Source of the DNA: Chytridium lagenaria
Lineage: Eukaryota; Chytridiomycota; Chytridiomycetes; Chytridiales; Chytridiaceae
Assembly: GCA_025449115.1 (NCBI GenBank)
Contig: JAHLKC010000033.1
Location: 186,001-250,000, forward strand
Reading direction: 5' to 3'
DNA length: 64,000 nt
Below are positions 23,101-33,916 of the stretch, in pieces. Each line of letters starts with the position of its first letter. Positions within the stretch are counted from its first letter, which is position 1. The position numbers were made by a program, and so were the translations under genes. The notes under the pieces were generated by a model. It searched no databases. It worked only from the letters and a program-made list of their open reading frames with translations, and was not told the DNA's origin.

Positions 23101-23567
23101 CGAGACCACAAACAGCTGAACCAACAATTAGCCCTCGCCTTCACCCTCCGCGACCGCCCATCCGCAATCCTTACAGCCCGCCTACCCATCATCACGCGCA
23201 TCAACCGCAGACGGCTTCTCCTCTGGAGACTGGGGAACCTCCCTGGACACCCCTATAGGGAATGCCACCGATGCCTAACCACCATCGGGTATCCACCGAA
23301 GTTAGCCGTGCCCACGCCAATGAATGCTCAGGTGCTTACCTCTGGATCCCAGAAGTCGTCGCTGGCGCCAAACCTGACGGATGGGAACCCAACCACCATA
23401 TAGGCATCGTCGATATAGACCACCTCCTCGACATCCTAGACGACATCCACACTTACCCACCCAAACCAATAGAGAACTCACCTGCGGAAATAGCCTCATG
23501 GAAATCCAATGCGACAGCATCGACCGCAAGACATCACCGCTCTGGCGAGACGCGACGAAGGCCATGA
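20135..23567 (+). pseudogene. LINE ORF2: endonuclease, reverse transcriptase, zinc knuckle
   Basis: The ATG at 20135 overlaps the ORF1 stop as ATGA. Endonuclease motifs are FHFLAIQET (catalytic Glu), MILGDFNTRFGD and SVIDLMAV. Reverse transcriptase covers about 21590-22700, with AGKAPGSDGIRSELLKP, WLCFLDIKAAYDSVDR, GLIQGSVLSPILYAIF and YADD at 22291-22302. A thumb-like region follows, then CHRC (near 23265) and, in another frame, SRAHANEC, together forming a CCHC knuckle. Single-base frame changes occur near 20178, 20712, 21055, 21455 and 23285. The longest intact piece is 21590-23403. As it stands the copy cannot make full-length ORF2. Confidence 0.9.
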
Positions 23568-24104
23568 ACAATGTAGTGGGGAAACTTTTGGGTGGAGGAA
23601 ATCTGGGGAAGAGGATGAGAATATTTAAATTCATTTATATGTTTTACCTTTTTACCTATGACTGCCCCACCCGTATACACCGTGCCCCCAAATCACCACC
23701 ACCATCCCCTTGTATCCCACTCTGTTACTAGATGTTTTTGTTTTTTTCTTTGATTTTGTTTAAGTTTTCCTTCCCTCTGGGTTCATGTCGCACCTAGTTA
23801 TGGTTAGAGATCATTACTTGTGTAGTTGGGTTTCCCGTTCATACCCCTTTATCGCAACGTTGGAACCACTACCGCTATTGCATCCCCCACCCCTCTGACC
23901 AAGGCCGCCACCCCTCCCCTATCCACACGACCATCACCGAACCCTACACTCACGTTAGCGTACTGGTTATACTAGTGCCCTGCCTGTCACGGGCCATACG
24001 GGACGGTTCTATTTTGGTTTTTCTTAGTCTTATTATTATGTAATACTGCTTTGTTTACCCCCAAAATATAATACTATAATAACAAAAAAAAAAAAAAAAA
24101 AAAA

Positions 24105-24117
24105 CGTTGTCTAATAT
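24105..24117. repeat. LINE target-site duplication, right copy
   Basis: CGTTGTCTAATAT directly follows the poly(A) tail and equals 18449-18461. The following bases (gaaaaattt...) are the original upstream flank of the tRNA-Ser gene. Confidence 0.92.
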
Positions 24118-25285
24118 GAAAAATTTAAAAATCAGCGCTAAAGTTTAACTTCCTATATCACCATTTTCTTCAATATTTCCATGTTTTAGTATTTCTACTT
24201 GGGGTGCTGTTTTCCTTCCATGTTTTCTTTCTTTGGTTCACAGACACCGTCCTAAAAAGGCTAACTTTTATTACCCCTACCTTATCATGATGAGGACCCC
24301 AACTATCTGGCGCGTACGAGTCCTAAAAGACTCACAGTCTTTTGAAGAAAAACCTCTCTTCTTTTTCCACACTCTTATCTTGTCCCCTTTTCATACCTTT
24401 TTTACGTGCTGTCTTTTTCTTTCCTTTTACGCGCTTTTTCATTTTTCTTGGAAAACTATTTAATATTGCATCTGGCAACATACATGTTTCTTCCCCTTTA
24501 AACACCATCTCCTTACAAATATTCCTCAGGAACTTTGCCTCTTAGTTCCCTCACATATGGTAGCACTTCAAAACAATTCCTCCTCCATTGCTCTTGACCA
24601 CCTCACTTGTGTCATGTCCCATCAAGGGTCCTCAACCAAGTTGCTTGTGTTGTCACCAGTCTGCAAGAACAAGTTGCCTATCTTCAGGCAAGACTTGATC
24701 AGGCCTCCACTGTCCCACAAGAACCTAATCTAGACCACTGGAGCTTCCAGAGTGCTGTATCACGTCTCGCAAACCTCTTGTCTTTAACGGTAACCTTTGA
24801 AAGAAACCTGCCCACAAAGCTCCGGCGGCCATTGACAGGATTGAACTGATGCTTCCACTTGGAGAAAATGTGATCCCTTTTTATAGTCATTTTTGTTGGA
24901 AGTTCTCTGGGAACTTGATGCGCACTTCTCACCCAAATGCTTAGAATTGATGGGACATCCCATAAGACGCATTTTGGTGGTGATTCTCAGCTTGTGTCGC
25001 TTCTCACGGTGGCAGTGACATATGCTGACATATGTCCTTACATATTATAACATGCGTAAGAGAGGGGTTGGCCACAGGGTCTATCTCAGGGCTTGGTAGA
25101 CACTGGAGAGATGTCCCAGGGTTCAGGGCGCTGGAGCAACGTTGCCAGGGTGCTGGACCCTGGGGAGCGGGACCCTGCTATGCTGACCCAAGGGTGCTGA
25201 ACCCTGAGGTATTATAACTATAAGACAATAAAGATCTTATGTGCGGAACATAATTGCGTGTGCCTGGATGTAATACTACATTTTG
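24118..25285. other. No intact gene; possible decayed retroelement
   Basis: Around 24607-24849 a frame reads VTSLQEQVAYLQARLDQAS, a coiled-coil-like stretch reminiscent of LTR-element gag proteins, with no other support. The 25000-25260 part has TATA-like 'tattataactataag' and could be LTR-derived. I cannot assign either with confidence. Confidence 0.3.
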
Positions 25286-25289
25286 GTAG

Positions 25290-25815
25290 ACGGCCTTGGC
25301 TATCTAGTGGAGCGCTGAAATATTATGGAGCAGGCAGCTGCATACCAAAGATTGATGTCTACTAGTAGGAACCTCATTCTCAACCAATACATTAGACTAA
25401 AGATGGCAGCAGCGGTGAGAGTGCCACCAAAATTGAACTCCTGGACAGTATTCAGAGCCTGGCTTTGAAGTAAAAGTTTTTTAAAATGCAATGTGTACGT
25501 GTTAAAAACTTAACACCAAATGGCACCATTGAATGCCCAAACATTAGTTGCCCATGCATCAAAAATTGAATAAAAGGCACTTCGAGCTATTGGACTCAAT
25601 CTTGGCATTACAGAAAGAGGGAGGGCAGAAGTAGAGCAATAAACAATATTCTAGCAACACCAACATCAAAGTACTCACTGAGAAACCACCACACCCCAAC
25701 TTGGCCAAACTACAGAAGAACATATCTTACCCAGCATAGCTAGAGAGGTGACACAAGAATTGGTCATTGCTATTGTCCTTGCATATCTTCTGCAACACCA
25801 ACAGGAAAATATACT
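25290..25815 (+). mobile_element. Diverged LINE ORF1 fragment
   Basis: Translated fragments align with ORF1 of the intact LINE. MEQAAAYQRLMSTSRNLI matches TEQAAAYQKMLTTRRNPL, LGITERGRAEVEQ lies at the matching position, and SIAREVTQELVIAIVLAYLL matches SLTREAAHTADMAIVLQYLL. The order is the same as in the full element, while nucleotide identity is low. It is a relic of a related LINE family, with stops and frame breaks and no ORF2. Confidence 0.7.
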
Positions 25816-25985
25816 CTTCTCTTCATCCATGCCTCCCTACCTAGCTTTGACTATGGGATAGGGGAGAAGAGTAAAGGAGTTGCGTTAGTTGCGCATGTCC
25901 ACAGTTGCTTCAGCAGCGCAAGTCCACAGAGTTTGAAAAATTACATTATTCACATGGCCTATGGCTCATAGGGACATTCTGTCTA

Positions 25986-26957
25986 TGTGAAATATTGAAG
26001 GTTTTCTTATATTTCACGTGATATATTTTACTATAAATAAAAGATATAATGACTATAAATGATTGTCTTAGCCTAGGCGTCACTTATATTTCCAAGAGTA
26101 CGTGTTCTCTTATATGATGATTCTTTGTTGTCAAATTACGACTGACGTCACTAATGCGTATTTGTTTAAAGTTATATAGGCGCGTTAGGAACGAGCAGAA
26201 GTACCTATGTATATAGGGGTTTATGTGTTTATTGTTTATATTTTTCTCGTTTCTTGTTTGTTTTGTTGTTTACTATATCCTTTTTTGACTAACTTATTTA
26301 CAGCAGCAAAATTAATAATAAACTGAGAGAGAAGTTGTCCCCACAAAAATCATCATATCCTGTCCTGTTTGTGCATGATCTTCCCCCCACATTGCTTATA
26401 TGACACCATGTCTTTCTATCTGCCTCTTACTTGGAATGGGCCCTGTTTTAATTAAGTCGTAAAGTGTACCATGGCACGGGATGTTGTGACATGCTCTTGA
26501 ATGAGAACTCCTTCAATGCCCCTCCTGATGCTGATGGACGATGACAGGCAAGTACGCTACGCTATTCCCCCTCTTATGCATGCCATTGAGTCCTGAAACG
26601 ACTCCACCACCTGGGAGCGCGTGGAAATACGATTTGACTGCTGGTTTGCATAGGTATTGGGTTATATAAATAAGTTGTTGGAAGAGTCTTGTAGATTGAC
26701 ACCAGAATGGTTGTTAGACATAGCTTAGAGCTTTGTCACCCTAGTATCTTTATTGATCGGCATTGTTGGAAACCCTTAGAAAAAACCCCATTAGAATCAC
26801 TTCATCCTCACACCTTAAATTCATACTACTAACATTGAGTGTAATAGCTCTTTAATGAGTAGACTTGTTACTGCTAATCTTTATTAGACATGTAATGACA
26901 TCTTGTGATCTCCTCCTATGGACTTAGAGTCCAAGGAGCGTGCCCAGAGATTTCACA
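25986..26957 (+). repeat. 5' LTR, 972 bp
   Basis: Matches 27830-28801 over its full length with no gap and about seven substitutions by eye (for example agatat/agatct near 26046). The near identity implies a recent insertion. Confidence 0.92.
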
Positions 26958-26970
26958 TTGGGGCCCAACC
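26958..26970 (+). promoter_or_regulatory. Candidate primer-binding site
   Basis: TTGGGGCCCAACC directly follows the 5' LTR. The position and the TGG start fit a tRNA-primed minus-strand primer site. The priming tRNA was not identified among the tRNAs in this window. Confidence 0.45.
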
Positions 26971-27130
26971 TAATGTGAGGATCTGGTGATCTCCTTTTTT
27001 CATCATCTGGATCAAACTTGTTAAGTTTATGTTTTCGTTTTCGTTCGCCGTCAATTCTTTCTTTTATTACATGATACTTTGACACAGTATAGAACACAGT
27101 TGGCGCTACCGAACGCAATTTAGATCGTCG

Positions 27131-27206
27131 AATTCCGACCATTTGTCGATGGGTCTGCCTAAGTGGCTAATTCCGACCATTTGTCGATGGGTCTGCCTAA
27201 GTGGCT
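27131..27206. repeat. Tandem duplication, 38-bp unit x2
   Basis: The unit starting 'aattccgaccatttgtcgat' is present twice, at 27131-27168 and 27169-27206, inside the LTR element interior. Confidence 0.9.
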
Positions 27207-27321
27207 AAAGATTAGCCTAAGTTTTCGGATTCCATTTGTCCACTTTTTTCTCTCAGATCCTTATGGTTGATGCTTGCCCTGATGATAGTTAGTATTATAT
27301 AGAAAAACTCGCAGCCCATGA

Positions 27322-27756
27322 TTTGATGAAGATGAATATGTTTATTGCTACTCTGTTAAGTACCTTGGCCAAGGTTCTCATCAGAACAAATGGTATCTTG
27401 AGTCAGACCTCCCCAAACTTATTGTTGATGATTATTGGCAAGAGCTCCACGCTCGCAACCCTGTTGCTCACATGAAGCGTCAGGCCTTCCTTAAGCGCAA
27501 GATGCGCCGACCCAAGGGTAAAGAACCTGCTCTTATAGCACCTCGTCCTCCAACGCGTATCCTCGTTGAGGATGATGAACTCCCCTTGGCCGCTTCTTTT
27601 AGTACGCGTCGCCGACGCCCTCCTTTATTCTATAATGTTGATCCAGACATTATCCCTCATTCTGGCCCCTCTCGCAGGCCTAAGCCTGCTGAGTATGTCA
27701 CTGAAGCTGATAACCACGGTTTCCGTTTTAATAGTGATGACGATTCTGATTCGTAA
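27322..27756 (+). pseudogene. Integrase C-terminal chromodomain remnant
   Basis: An open frame from 27322 to the stop at 27754-27756 reads EYVYCYSVKYLGQG, then QNKWYLESDLPKLIVDDYWQ. This is the pattern of the chromodomain at the C-terminus of chromovirus integrases, which steers integration by binding histone marks. A basic, Pro/Asp-rich tail follows (ending FRFNSDDDSDS). No integrase catalytic core lies upstream, so only the 3' end of pol has been kept. The frame is intact in this piece. Confidence 0.65.
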
Positions 27757-27829
27757 TTCTCTTTCCCTATAACTTTGGTGTTATTATCTAATCATCACTT
27801 AGGTGATGCTCTCTTAAAAATGCGGAGAA

Positions 27830-28801
27830 TGTGAAATATTGAAGGTTTTCTTATATTTCACGTGATATATTTTACTATAAATAAAAGATCTAATGACTAT
27901 AAATGATTGTCTTAGCCTAGGCGTCACTTATATTTCCAAGAGTACGTGTTCTCTTATATGATGATTCTTTGTTGTCAAATTACGACTGACGTCACTAATG
28001 CGTATTTGTTTAAAGTTATATAGGCGCGTTAGAAACGAGCAGAAGTACCTATGTATATAGGGGTTTATGTGTTTATTGTTTATATTTTTCGCGTTTCTTG
28101 TTTGTTTTGTTGTTTACTATATCCTTTTTTGACTAACTTATTTACAGCAGCAAAATTAATAATAAACTGAGAGAGAAGTTGTCCCCACAAAAATCATCAT
28201 ATCCTGTCCTGTTTGTGCATGATCTTCCCCCCACATTGCTTATATGACACCATGTCTTTCTATCTGCCTCTTACTTGGAATGGGCCCTGTTTTAATTAAG
28301 TCGTAAAGTGTACCATGGCACGGGATGTTGTGACATGCTCTTGAATGAGAACTCCTTCAATGCCCCTCCTGATGCTCATGGACGATGACAGGCAAGTACG
28401 CTACGCTATTCCCCCTCTTATGCATGCCATTGAGTCCTGAAACGACTCCACCACCTGGGAGCGCGTGGAAATACGACTTGACTGCTGGTTTGCATAGGTA
28501 ATGGGTTATATAAATAAGTTGTTGGAAGAGTCTTGTAGATTGACACCAGAATGGTTGTTAGACATAGCTTAGAGCTTTGTCACCCTAGTATCTTTATTGA
28601 TCGGCATTGTTGGAAACCCTTAGAAAAAACCCCATTAGAATCACTTCATCCTCACACCTTAAATTCATACTACTAACATTGAGTGTAATAGCTCTTTAAT
28701 GAGTAGACTTGTTACTGCTAATCTTTATTAGACATGTACTGACATCTTGTGATCTCCTCCTATGGACTTAGAGTCCAAGGAGCGTGCCCAGAGATTTCAC
28801 A
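27830..28801 (+). repeat. 3' LTR, 972 bp
   Basis: Same length and ends as the 5' LTR. It is preceded by the purine-rich 'aaaaatgcggagaa' and followed by the TCTA target duplication. Confidence 0.92.
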
Positions 28802-28805
28802 TCTA

Positions 28806-31279
28806 AGTCAGGAGTTCCGTTATATCCTGCGCCGGCGCGTTTATTAACACGTCATATTGAATCCTCCCTTCTTTTCCCTCTGGGCTTTTTTATATATACT
28901 TTATCCCACACAATTATAGGGTTTTTATTGAAGTAGGTGGCGCACATATGTGCGGCTTATGTGTGTGTGTGCCTATGTTGTGTCTATTATTTTTTTAGTT
29001 TTTGTGTAAAACTATGATATGAGAGATTTCTTGATGTAATTTGTACCTGTTGAATTAAGTAGTTGATATTGACTTGATTCCTCATCCTCTATCACACGCT
29101 TAGGGGCCTAGCTCTGATCTCCCTTCACTCCTTTTTGAATGGCAGCACACCCCTCTCCCTGCCACCTGATGAAGCCGCAATCCAGCTGTTTGAAGCGTAA
29201 GGCTGCGATGGGAGCTAAAGGGTCCTCCTCATTGTCAGGGTTGGCTACATTCCACCTCTGATGATCACCAAGTCAGTGATCAATGTAGCAGGTAGGTGAT
29301 GAGTGAGGTTACCCTGTGCCAGCTCGTGAGGCAATGAGATAGTCACGCTTATAAGGTGTCATAGCAGGAAGGCAAGGAGCTCTCAGCCATCCCCAATTGC
29401 CAGGAGACAATCTGGTGCTCATATTAGTTTATTAGCAAGGTAAGTTGGCATAGAAGATATTAAACATGTTCCCTTCTCCCGTTATTAAGTATAATCTCAC
29501 AATCACTCACCCATACCATTGCCAAACAACATTAACATCACTTAGATGCAGGGGTACATCCTGTCCCTAGGTGCTCTGTGGACTTGCTCTGCTGGAGCGA
29601 CTCTTTTAATCTTCTCCCCTACCCCCTAAAGCTAGGTGGGGAGGGATGGGTCACAAAAAGATCACAAGAGCAGCTAGGAACCAGATATACTCCTGCGACA
29701 TCATCGGTTGTTTACACCTGGCCCTCCATATATCCTTATATTCAAATGGGGAGATGGGGTGGATGTCTTCTAAAGTTCCAAGCCTACAGTGGAAATGGAT
29801 CATGCCGTTCTGTAGGTAGGAAGTCCCTGCTTGGTTTCTGGCGTTGACAATGTACTCACAATGCTCGGCCAGCACACGTTATTTTGGCTTAGTTCTCGTG
29901 AACGGATCAAGATGGGGATCTCATCTCACAATCAAGGGTTGCTAGTAATAAAAGGGGCAATAACACATATAACATACCTTGTAGCTTAGGCACCTGGCGT
30001 CCTAGAACACACGCAGTGTGGGAGCCACTCTCCGCCATGCTTCAATCACCTTTTCACCAGTTGTATGAGCACTTCCTTTCCAGCCTACGTATCAAAGCAG
30101 AGCATGCAGCATCTACTTCAACATAGGAAGGAGTGATGGCTAGCCTGTCATGCCGTGATCCTGCATATTAATGGTGGATGGCAAGGGGGATCATGGGCAA
30201 GAGAGCCCCAGAGGAGCCTTAACTCTCAAAGAGCGGAAGTGAAGGTCAACAAGCCATCTATTAACGTAATACATGAAATGGAAACAAAACACAGAACACA
30301 CAGCTCTACGCAAAGTTGACACCTCAAACACGCGTAAAGTCTATGTCACTTCCCTCAGTAAAAGCCCTAAAACATAAGGGAAAAGAATTGAGGATTTTGT
30401 GTATTTGTACTTGGCACTGCGTAAGTCACGTCTACTTATGTAAAGTAATAGGAATCACTTTAGTACGTAAAGTGAAAGTGTGAAGTGAAAAACCAAACCT
30501 CACACTCCAGCATTGAAGTGCGTGAAGTTATTTTTTTAGGTTGTTTCTTAATTATGTGAAGCTATGAAGCAACTCCACTGAACAGGCACAAGTGCGCAAG
30601 TACTCATAGCTCTTACGCCGGTTGTAAACTACCTTACGTCCCAGTACACTTTGTCTCTCCCCTTCTTATCTACCCCACATGGCTATGTGAGCCCTTTTAT
30701 TCTGCGCGTGGAGACCATTTATGTGTTCAGAGTTGATGATGGGCTTATCTTTATGTTGTGTATATATATCCCATGATTGTATTTTGTAAATTGGAGATTG
30801 AGCAAAACTTGAATAGGTTTACGACACCCACAAGACCTGGTTTTGGCCAGTCTTGTGCTGTGCTCTCCTTACCTTTTTATTATATTATGTGTTTGAGTAT
30901 CCTGTGAGGCGTTCAAGGATTGGACGTTGCCAGGGATTGCCGCAACACTAGGTAAGACAACTGAGTCTAAGTAAGAGCAAACCAAAGATATTGCGCCTTA
31001 ATAGCATAACCCCTTACAAACTTTCTTTACAATGATCTGGGCTGTCTACATATCTTTGATGGGAGTGCACCAGAGAGGAGACGCAGACAGACAATGGCTA
31101 AGTATGAACAAGTTGAAATAACATATAGATGATTGTGAAAGTCGAGGATACTCCTTGAAGCAGGGTAGGAGCGGGATAGACTAGCCCTTTCCACCTACGT
31201 AAGTGTAATCCCAGCCTAGGTCCTTTCAATTTGTTACTCTTTGTTACATTTCTTCCCTTTCCATGATAGAACCTCGCAA
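28806..31279. other. No gene seen; probable repeat debris
   Basis: No frame or RNA gene could be supported. Short open stretches (29578-29847 and its complement) have no family likeness. The surroundings suggest old transposon sequence, but I found no copy of this part elsewhere in the window. Confidence 0.5.
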
Positions 31280-31430
31280 GAACAGCAGAGCTGGACTTCC
31301 AACAAATCCTTGTCTCAACAAAAGAGGAGCTGCAACCGCCATTCCACCTTATAGACCATGGCGGCACGGCACAGTAAACTCTCTTTCTATTATGGTCAAG
31401 GCTTGAATAGTGGAGGGCCAAATGGAGAAC
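31280..31430 (-). repeat. Inverted repeat arm 1
   Basis: Its reverse complement matches 31930-32110, with common text such as 'tttggccctcca' and 'ttcaagccttgacca', then 'gcagctcctcttttg'. The arms are diverged and about 500 bp apart, with repeat A copy 2 between them. Confidence 0.7.
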
Positions 31431-31440
31431 TTCAGAAGAT

Positions 31441-31925
31441 ATGTTGTTACTTTAGCAATGAGAGGTAGAGAACCATATAAGAGGTGACGAGACTATTGCC
31501 TAGGATGTACTCCTAGGTCCAGAGTCAAGCCCTATTCTGCCTTTAGTGAAAGCGAAGATTTGAGCTGCTGTGGTTTGTGTTGTCGTTCATATTGTTAGTA
31601 GAAAGGGGATAAAGTAGAGAAAGTGTCCAATAACTAGGTTGAAAGTGACGAGGGGAAAGGATTCTAGAAGAACGGATTCAATCCCTCTCCAAAGATTGTG
31701 TCAGGTGTTTGTTTCTGCTCTTTGAAACCCTTTTAACGTATTGTTCTATTATCTCATCCAGCCACAGGCTTCTTACGTGCCGCTACTTCCACTCCAAACA
31801 TTAGGATGGCATGTGTTGTCCATAATGTAGCAACAGATGTGGTTCTCCTACCACACCCTCAAAGGAATCATGAAAATAAGGTGTATCTCTGCAGCTCATA
31901 CCTACTCAGAAGTATTGACATGGGA
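31441..31925 (+). repeat. Interspersed repeat A, copy 2 (partial)
   Basis: Matches the 590-1030 part of copy 1. Shared text includes 'gagtcaagccctattctgcc' and, near 31861, 'aaggaatcatg' followed by the same order of motifs. More diverged than copy 3. Confidence 0.7.
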
Positions 31926-31929
31926 TATA

Positions 31930-32110
31930 TGTGAGTTTCCCTCTTTGGCCCTCCATGGTTCAAGCCTTGACCACCATGGAGAGAGAAATCACTATGTCGC
32001 GCCATACTCATCCTTGGAAGTTCTCCAAGTCTGCAGGTGGCTGCAACTCCTCTTTTGCTGAGGCAAGGATTTTGTTTGCTGTACAGCTTAACTGTTCCCA
32101 ACAAGTTCTA
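31930..32110 (+). repeat. Inverted repeat arm 2
   Basis: Pairs with 31280-31430. Both arms have an open frame with the same residues (SSLDH...). This suggests a fragment of a coding transposon repeated in opposite directions, but the protein is not recognised. Confidence 0.65.
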
Positions 32111-32149
32111 CTAAGATAAAAAGGAAAAAATAACGAAAAACGATAACAA

Positions 32150-32925
32150 AAGAACCTAGGTTGGGGATCACACGTACCTAGGTGGAAAGTGCTCGAGGAG
32201 GGAGTCCATCCACGCTCCTAGGAGTTTACCAGGCCTCAAAATCGCCGCAGTAAGCCGCTTTAACATGTTCTAATCTGATCTCATCTACCCAAGGCCTGCT
32301 TGTGTCGCTCTCCCACTCACAGGCAACTAGATAGCCTGTCATAGCCATCGAGAATAGAACAGAGGTGGTTATACTACCCAAACCTTCAAAGGAATCATGC
32401 CACAGAGGCGTCTATCCAGGGCTCAAGCCTTCTTAGACTCATGTCTTGGTTCAGGGTGTAGTCTCCCCCGGCGGCGCGCTTACCTGAGCGCCGCTGGTAA
32501 AACTCATAACAACAATATTGAATATTCAAACAGAAAGAGATAGCGCTGGCCCAAAGGCGGCCAGGCCTGGGGTGTGTAGTGGTCTAGTCCAGGTCTTCAG
32601 AGGGTGAACGTAAATCTATTCAACTTTCTTCTTTTTTATGATAAACACCAAAAACACACATAAATACAACAACTATCAACATAGGGGAACAGCAAACAAC
32701 ACACATCTCGACCACGTGCACTGACGCGGTGACCGCCGTTCATAATAAAAACCTCCAACTAACTCATATGCGGAAAAGTATATATCCGCAGGAGGAAAAC
32801 AACAGAACGGGGGATGAAGGAAACATAAACTAAGCACAACGACTATAATAAATATGACGCGTTTATGCCTCTTGGTGAGGTTATATAATAACTTCACATA
32901 TAACAGAACTCAACAGTCTTAGTCA
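32150..32925 (+). repeat. Interspersed repeat A, copy 3
   Basis: Matches 790-1520 of copy 1, including the stretch around 32320-32400 ('caggcaactagatagcctg', 'atcgagaatagaacagaggt') and the end 'gcctcttggtgaggttata'. Confidence 0.8.
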
Positions 32926-32944
32926 AAATGTCTTATGGAGCCAT

Positions 32945-33206
32945 CGGCCATGAAAATAACAACATTCTTTACAAAGCCCTTGGTTCTTTCCGTATCAATA
33001 TACAAGACCCCAGACTACCAGTAACACCCAGATGCAAACGTTGCTGCCGATTTGCAATCACGCAAAGCCCTACAAACTCAACTGCAGAAGATTTCAGACT
33101 TCTTGAAGCAGACACAAAAGGGGATGACGTTTGGTTCTGGTTCAAAAACACCGTAAACATTAGCTTCTTCTACCTCTCAACCATCAAAATCTCTAGAATC
33201 CCTTGA
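32945..33206 (+). mobile_element. Diverged LINE endonuclease fragment
   Basis: The frame reads NNILYKALGSFRIN, matching the ORF2 start, then jumps to TAEDFRLLEADTKGDDVWFW and FKNTVNISFFYLS. These match AEDFRILETDKHGDYLWFRF and FKNTINIGVFYLS in the full LINE (20394-20480). About 150 bp of the endonuclease region is deleted between the two parts. It is a relic of a related LINE joined to repeat A. Confidence 0.82.
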
Positions 33207-33916
33207 GATCTAATATCACTCACAAAACACATATAACCCCAGCAAAAGAGAATAGGAAAGTTAAGTTAACTGGGGCATTTCTTGAAGAGCCTTCGCTACC
33301 ATTTTGCCCATTCCACCGTCAGTTGAAACGGTAAGGGCATATTCTAAGCACTCCCAATGCTTAGACCATTCTCCAAATTCGTAGTGACAATAATGAGGGG
33401 GGCCTGCTTTCCGCTCCATCGCACTGGACGCGAGCCAAAAGGGGGTATGCTCAGGGCTTTGTACCAGCCGATCACCCATCGCCACAGAACAGACGCGGCG
33501 TGTCCAAAGATGGGACGGAGGCACTGCTAGGTGGGAATATTTGTTAATCACCGTACTTATAGGCCAGGGGTTGGCACGTGTATATGAAAGAACTGGACCT
33601 GGACCGGACACACTTGAAAACAGATTTTAGATAAGACAACTTCTCTCTCATAATTTGTAAGACCCTCTCGCTCAACATCAACATAAATAAAGCATATAGA
33701 AACATAGAGAAAAGGACACTTGAAGGGCGGGTTTACTCTAGTCTTTTTCTCGTTATCCCCACTCTGCGCCTTTTCACTCACAGTTCGTTCCCGTAAAAAC
33801 AAGGAACTTTGAGCAAAAACGCAGAAATCCTTGTGGTTACACCAACTGTTCATAAGCAGGCAAACAATTAACAATTTTTCTGCTATTTATTTACCACATT
33901 TTATTTATGAAGAAAA
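33207..33916. other. Intergenic, no gene seen
   Basis: Contains the promoter side of the GDS1/APSES-type gene starting at 33917. I recognise no element in it. The minus-strand open stretches have no family likeness. Confidence 0.5.

Larger units (their letters stand above)
18462..24104 (+). mobile_element. Full-length APE-type non-LTR retrotransposon (LINE)
   Basis: The element has two open regions, a ~520-bp 3' untranslated region and a 21-A tail (24084-24104), flanked by a perfect 13-bp target-site duplication. ORF2 has an apurinic-type endonuclease, reverse transcriptase with YADD, and a C-terminal zinc knuckle, and I see no RNase H domain. Such elements insert by target-primed reverse transcription. 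The insertion sits six bases from the 5' end of a tRNA-Ser gene, in the opposite transcription direction. Several frame changes break both ORFs, although the flanks look fresh. Older relatives are at 25290-25815 and 32945-33206. The clade (I/Tad-like or other) cannot be fixed by eye. Confidence 0.93.
25986..28801 (+). mobile_element. Chromovirus-like (Ty3/gypsy) LTR element, internally deleted
   Basis: Two 972-bp direct repeats (25986-26957 and 27830-28801) enclose 872 bp. Each LTR begins TGTGAAAT and ends ATTTCACA, a perfect 8-bp inverted repeat with TG...CA ends. The bases TCTA flank both sides (25982-25985, 28802-28805), a 4-bp target duplication. A primer-binding-site candidate (TTGGGGCCCAACC) starts at 26958 and a purine-rich stretch precedes LTR2. 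The only coding remnant is an integrase C-terminal chromodomain (27322-27756). Gag, protease, reverse transcriptase and the integrase core are missing, so it could move only with help from a complete relative. Confidence 0.88.

Noticed and set aside
24607..24849. A gag gene
   Set aside because: Only a short coiled-coil-like stretch is visible; no zinc knuckle, protease or continuous frame.
27095..27115. 'gttggcgctaccgaacg' as a second primer-binding site
   Set aside because: It resembles a gypsy-type primer site but lies about 140 bp inside the element, while the LTR boundary is fixed at 26957 by comparison with the second LTR.
33261..33874. Minus-strand frames upstream of the GDS1/APSES-type gene
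   Set aside because: No domain, no splice structure and no repeat match; likely chance open frames.
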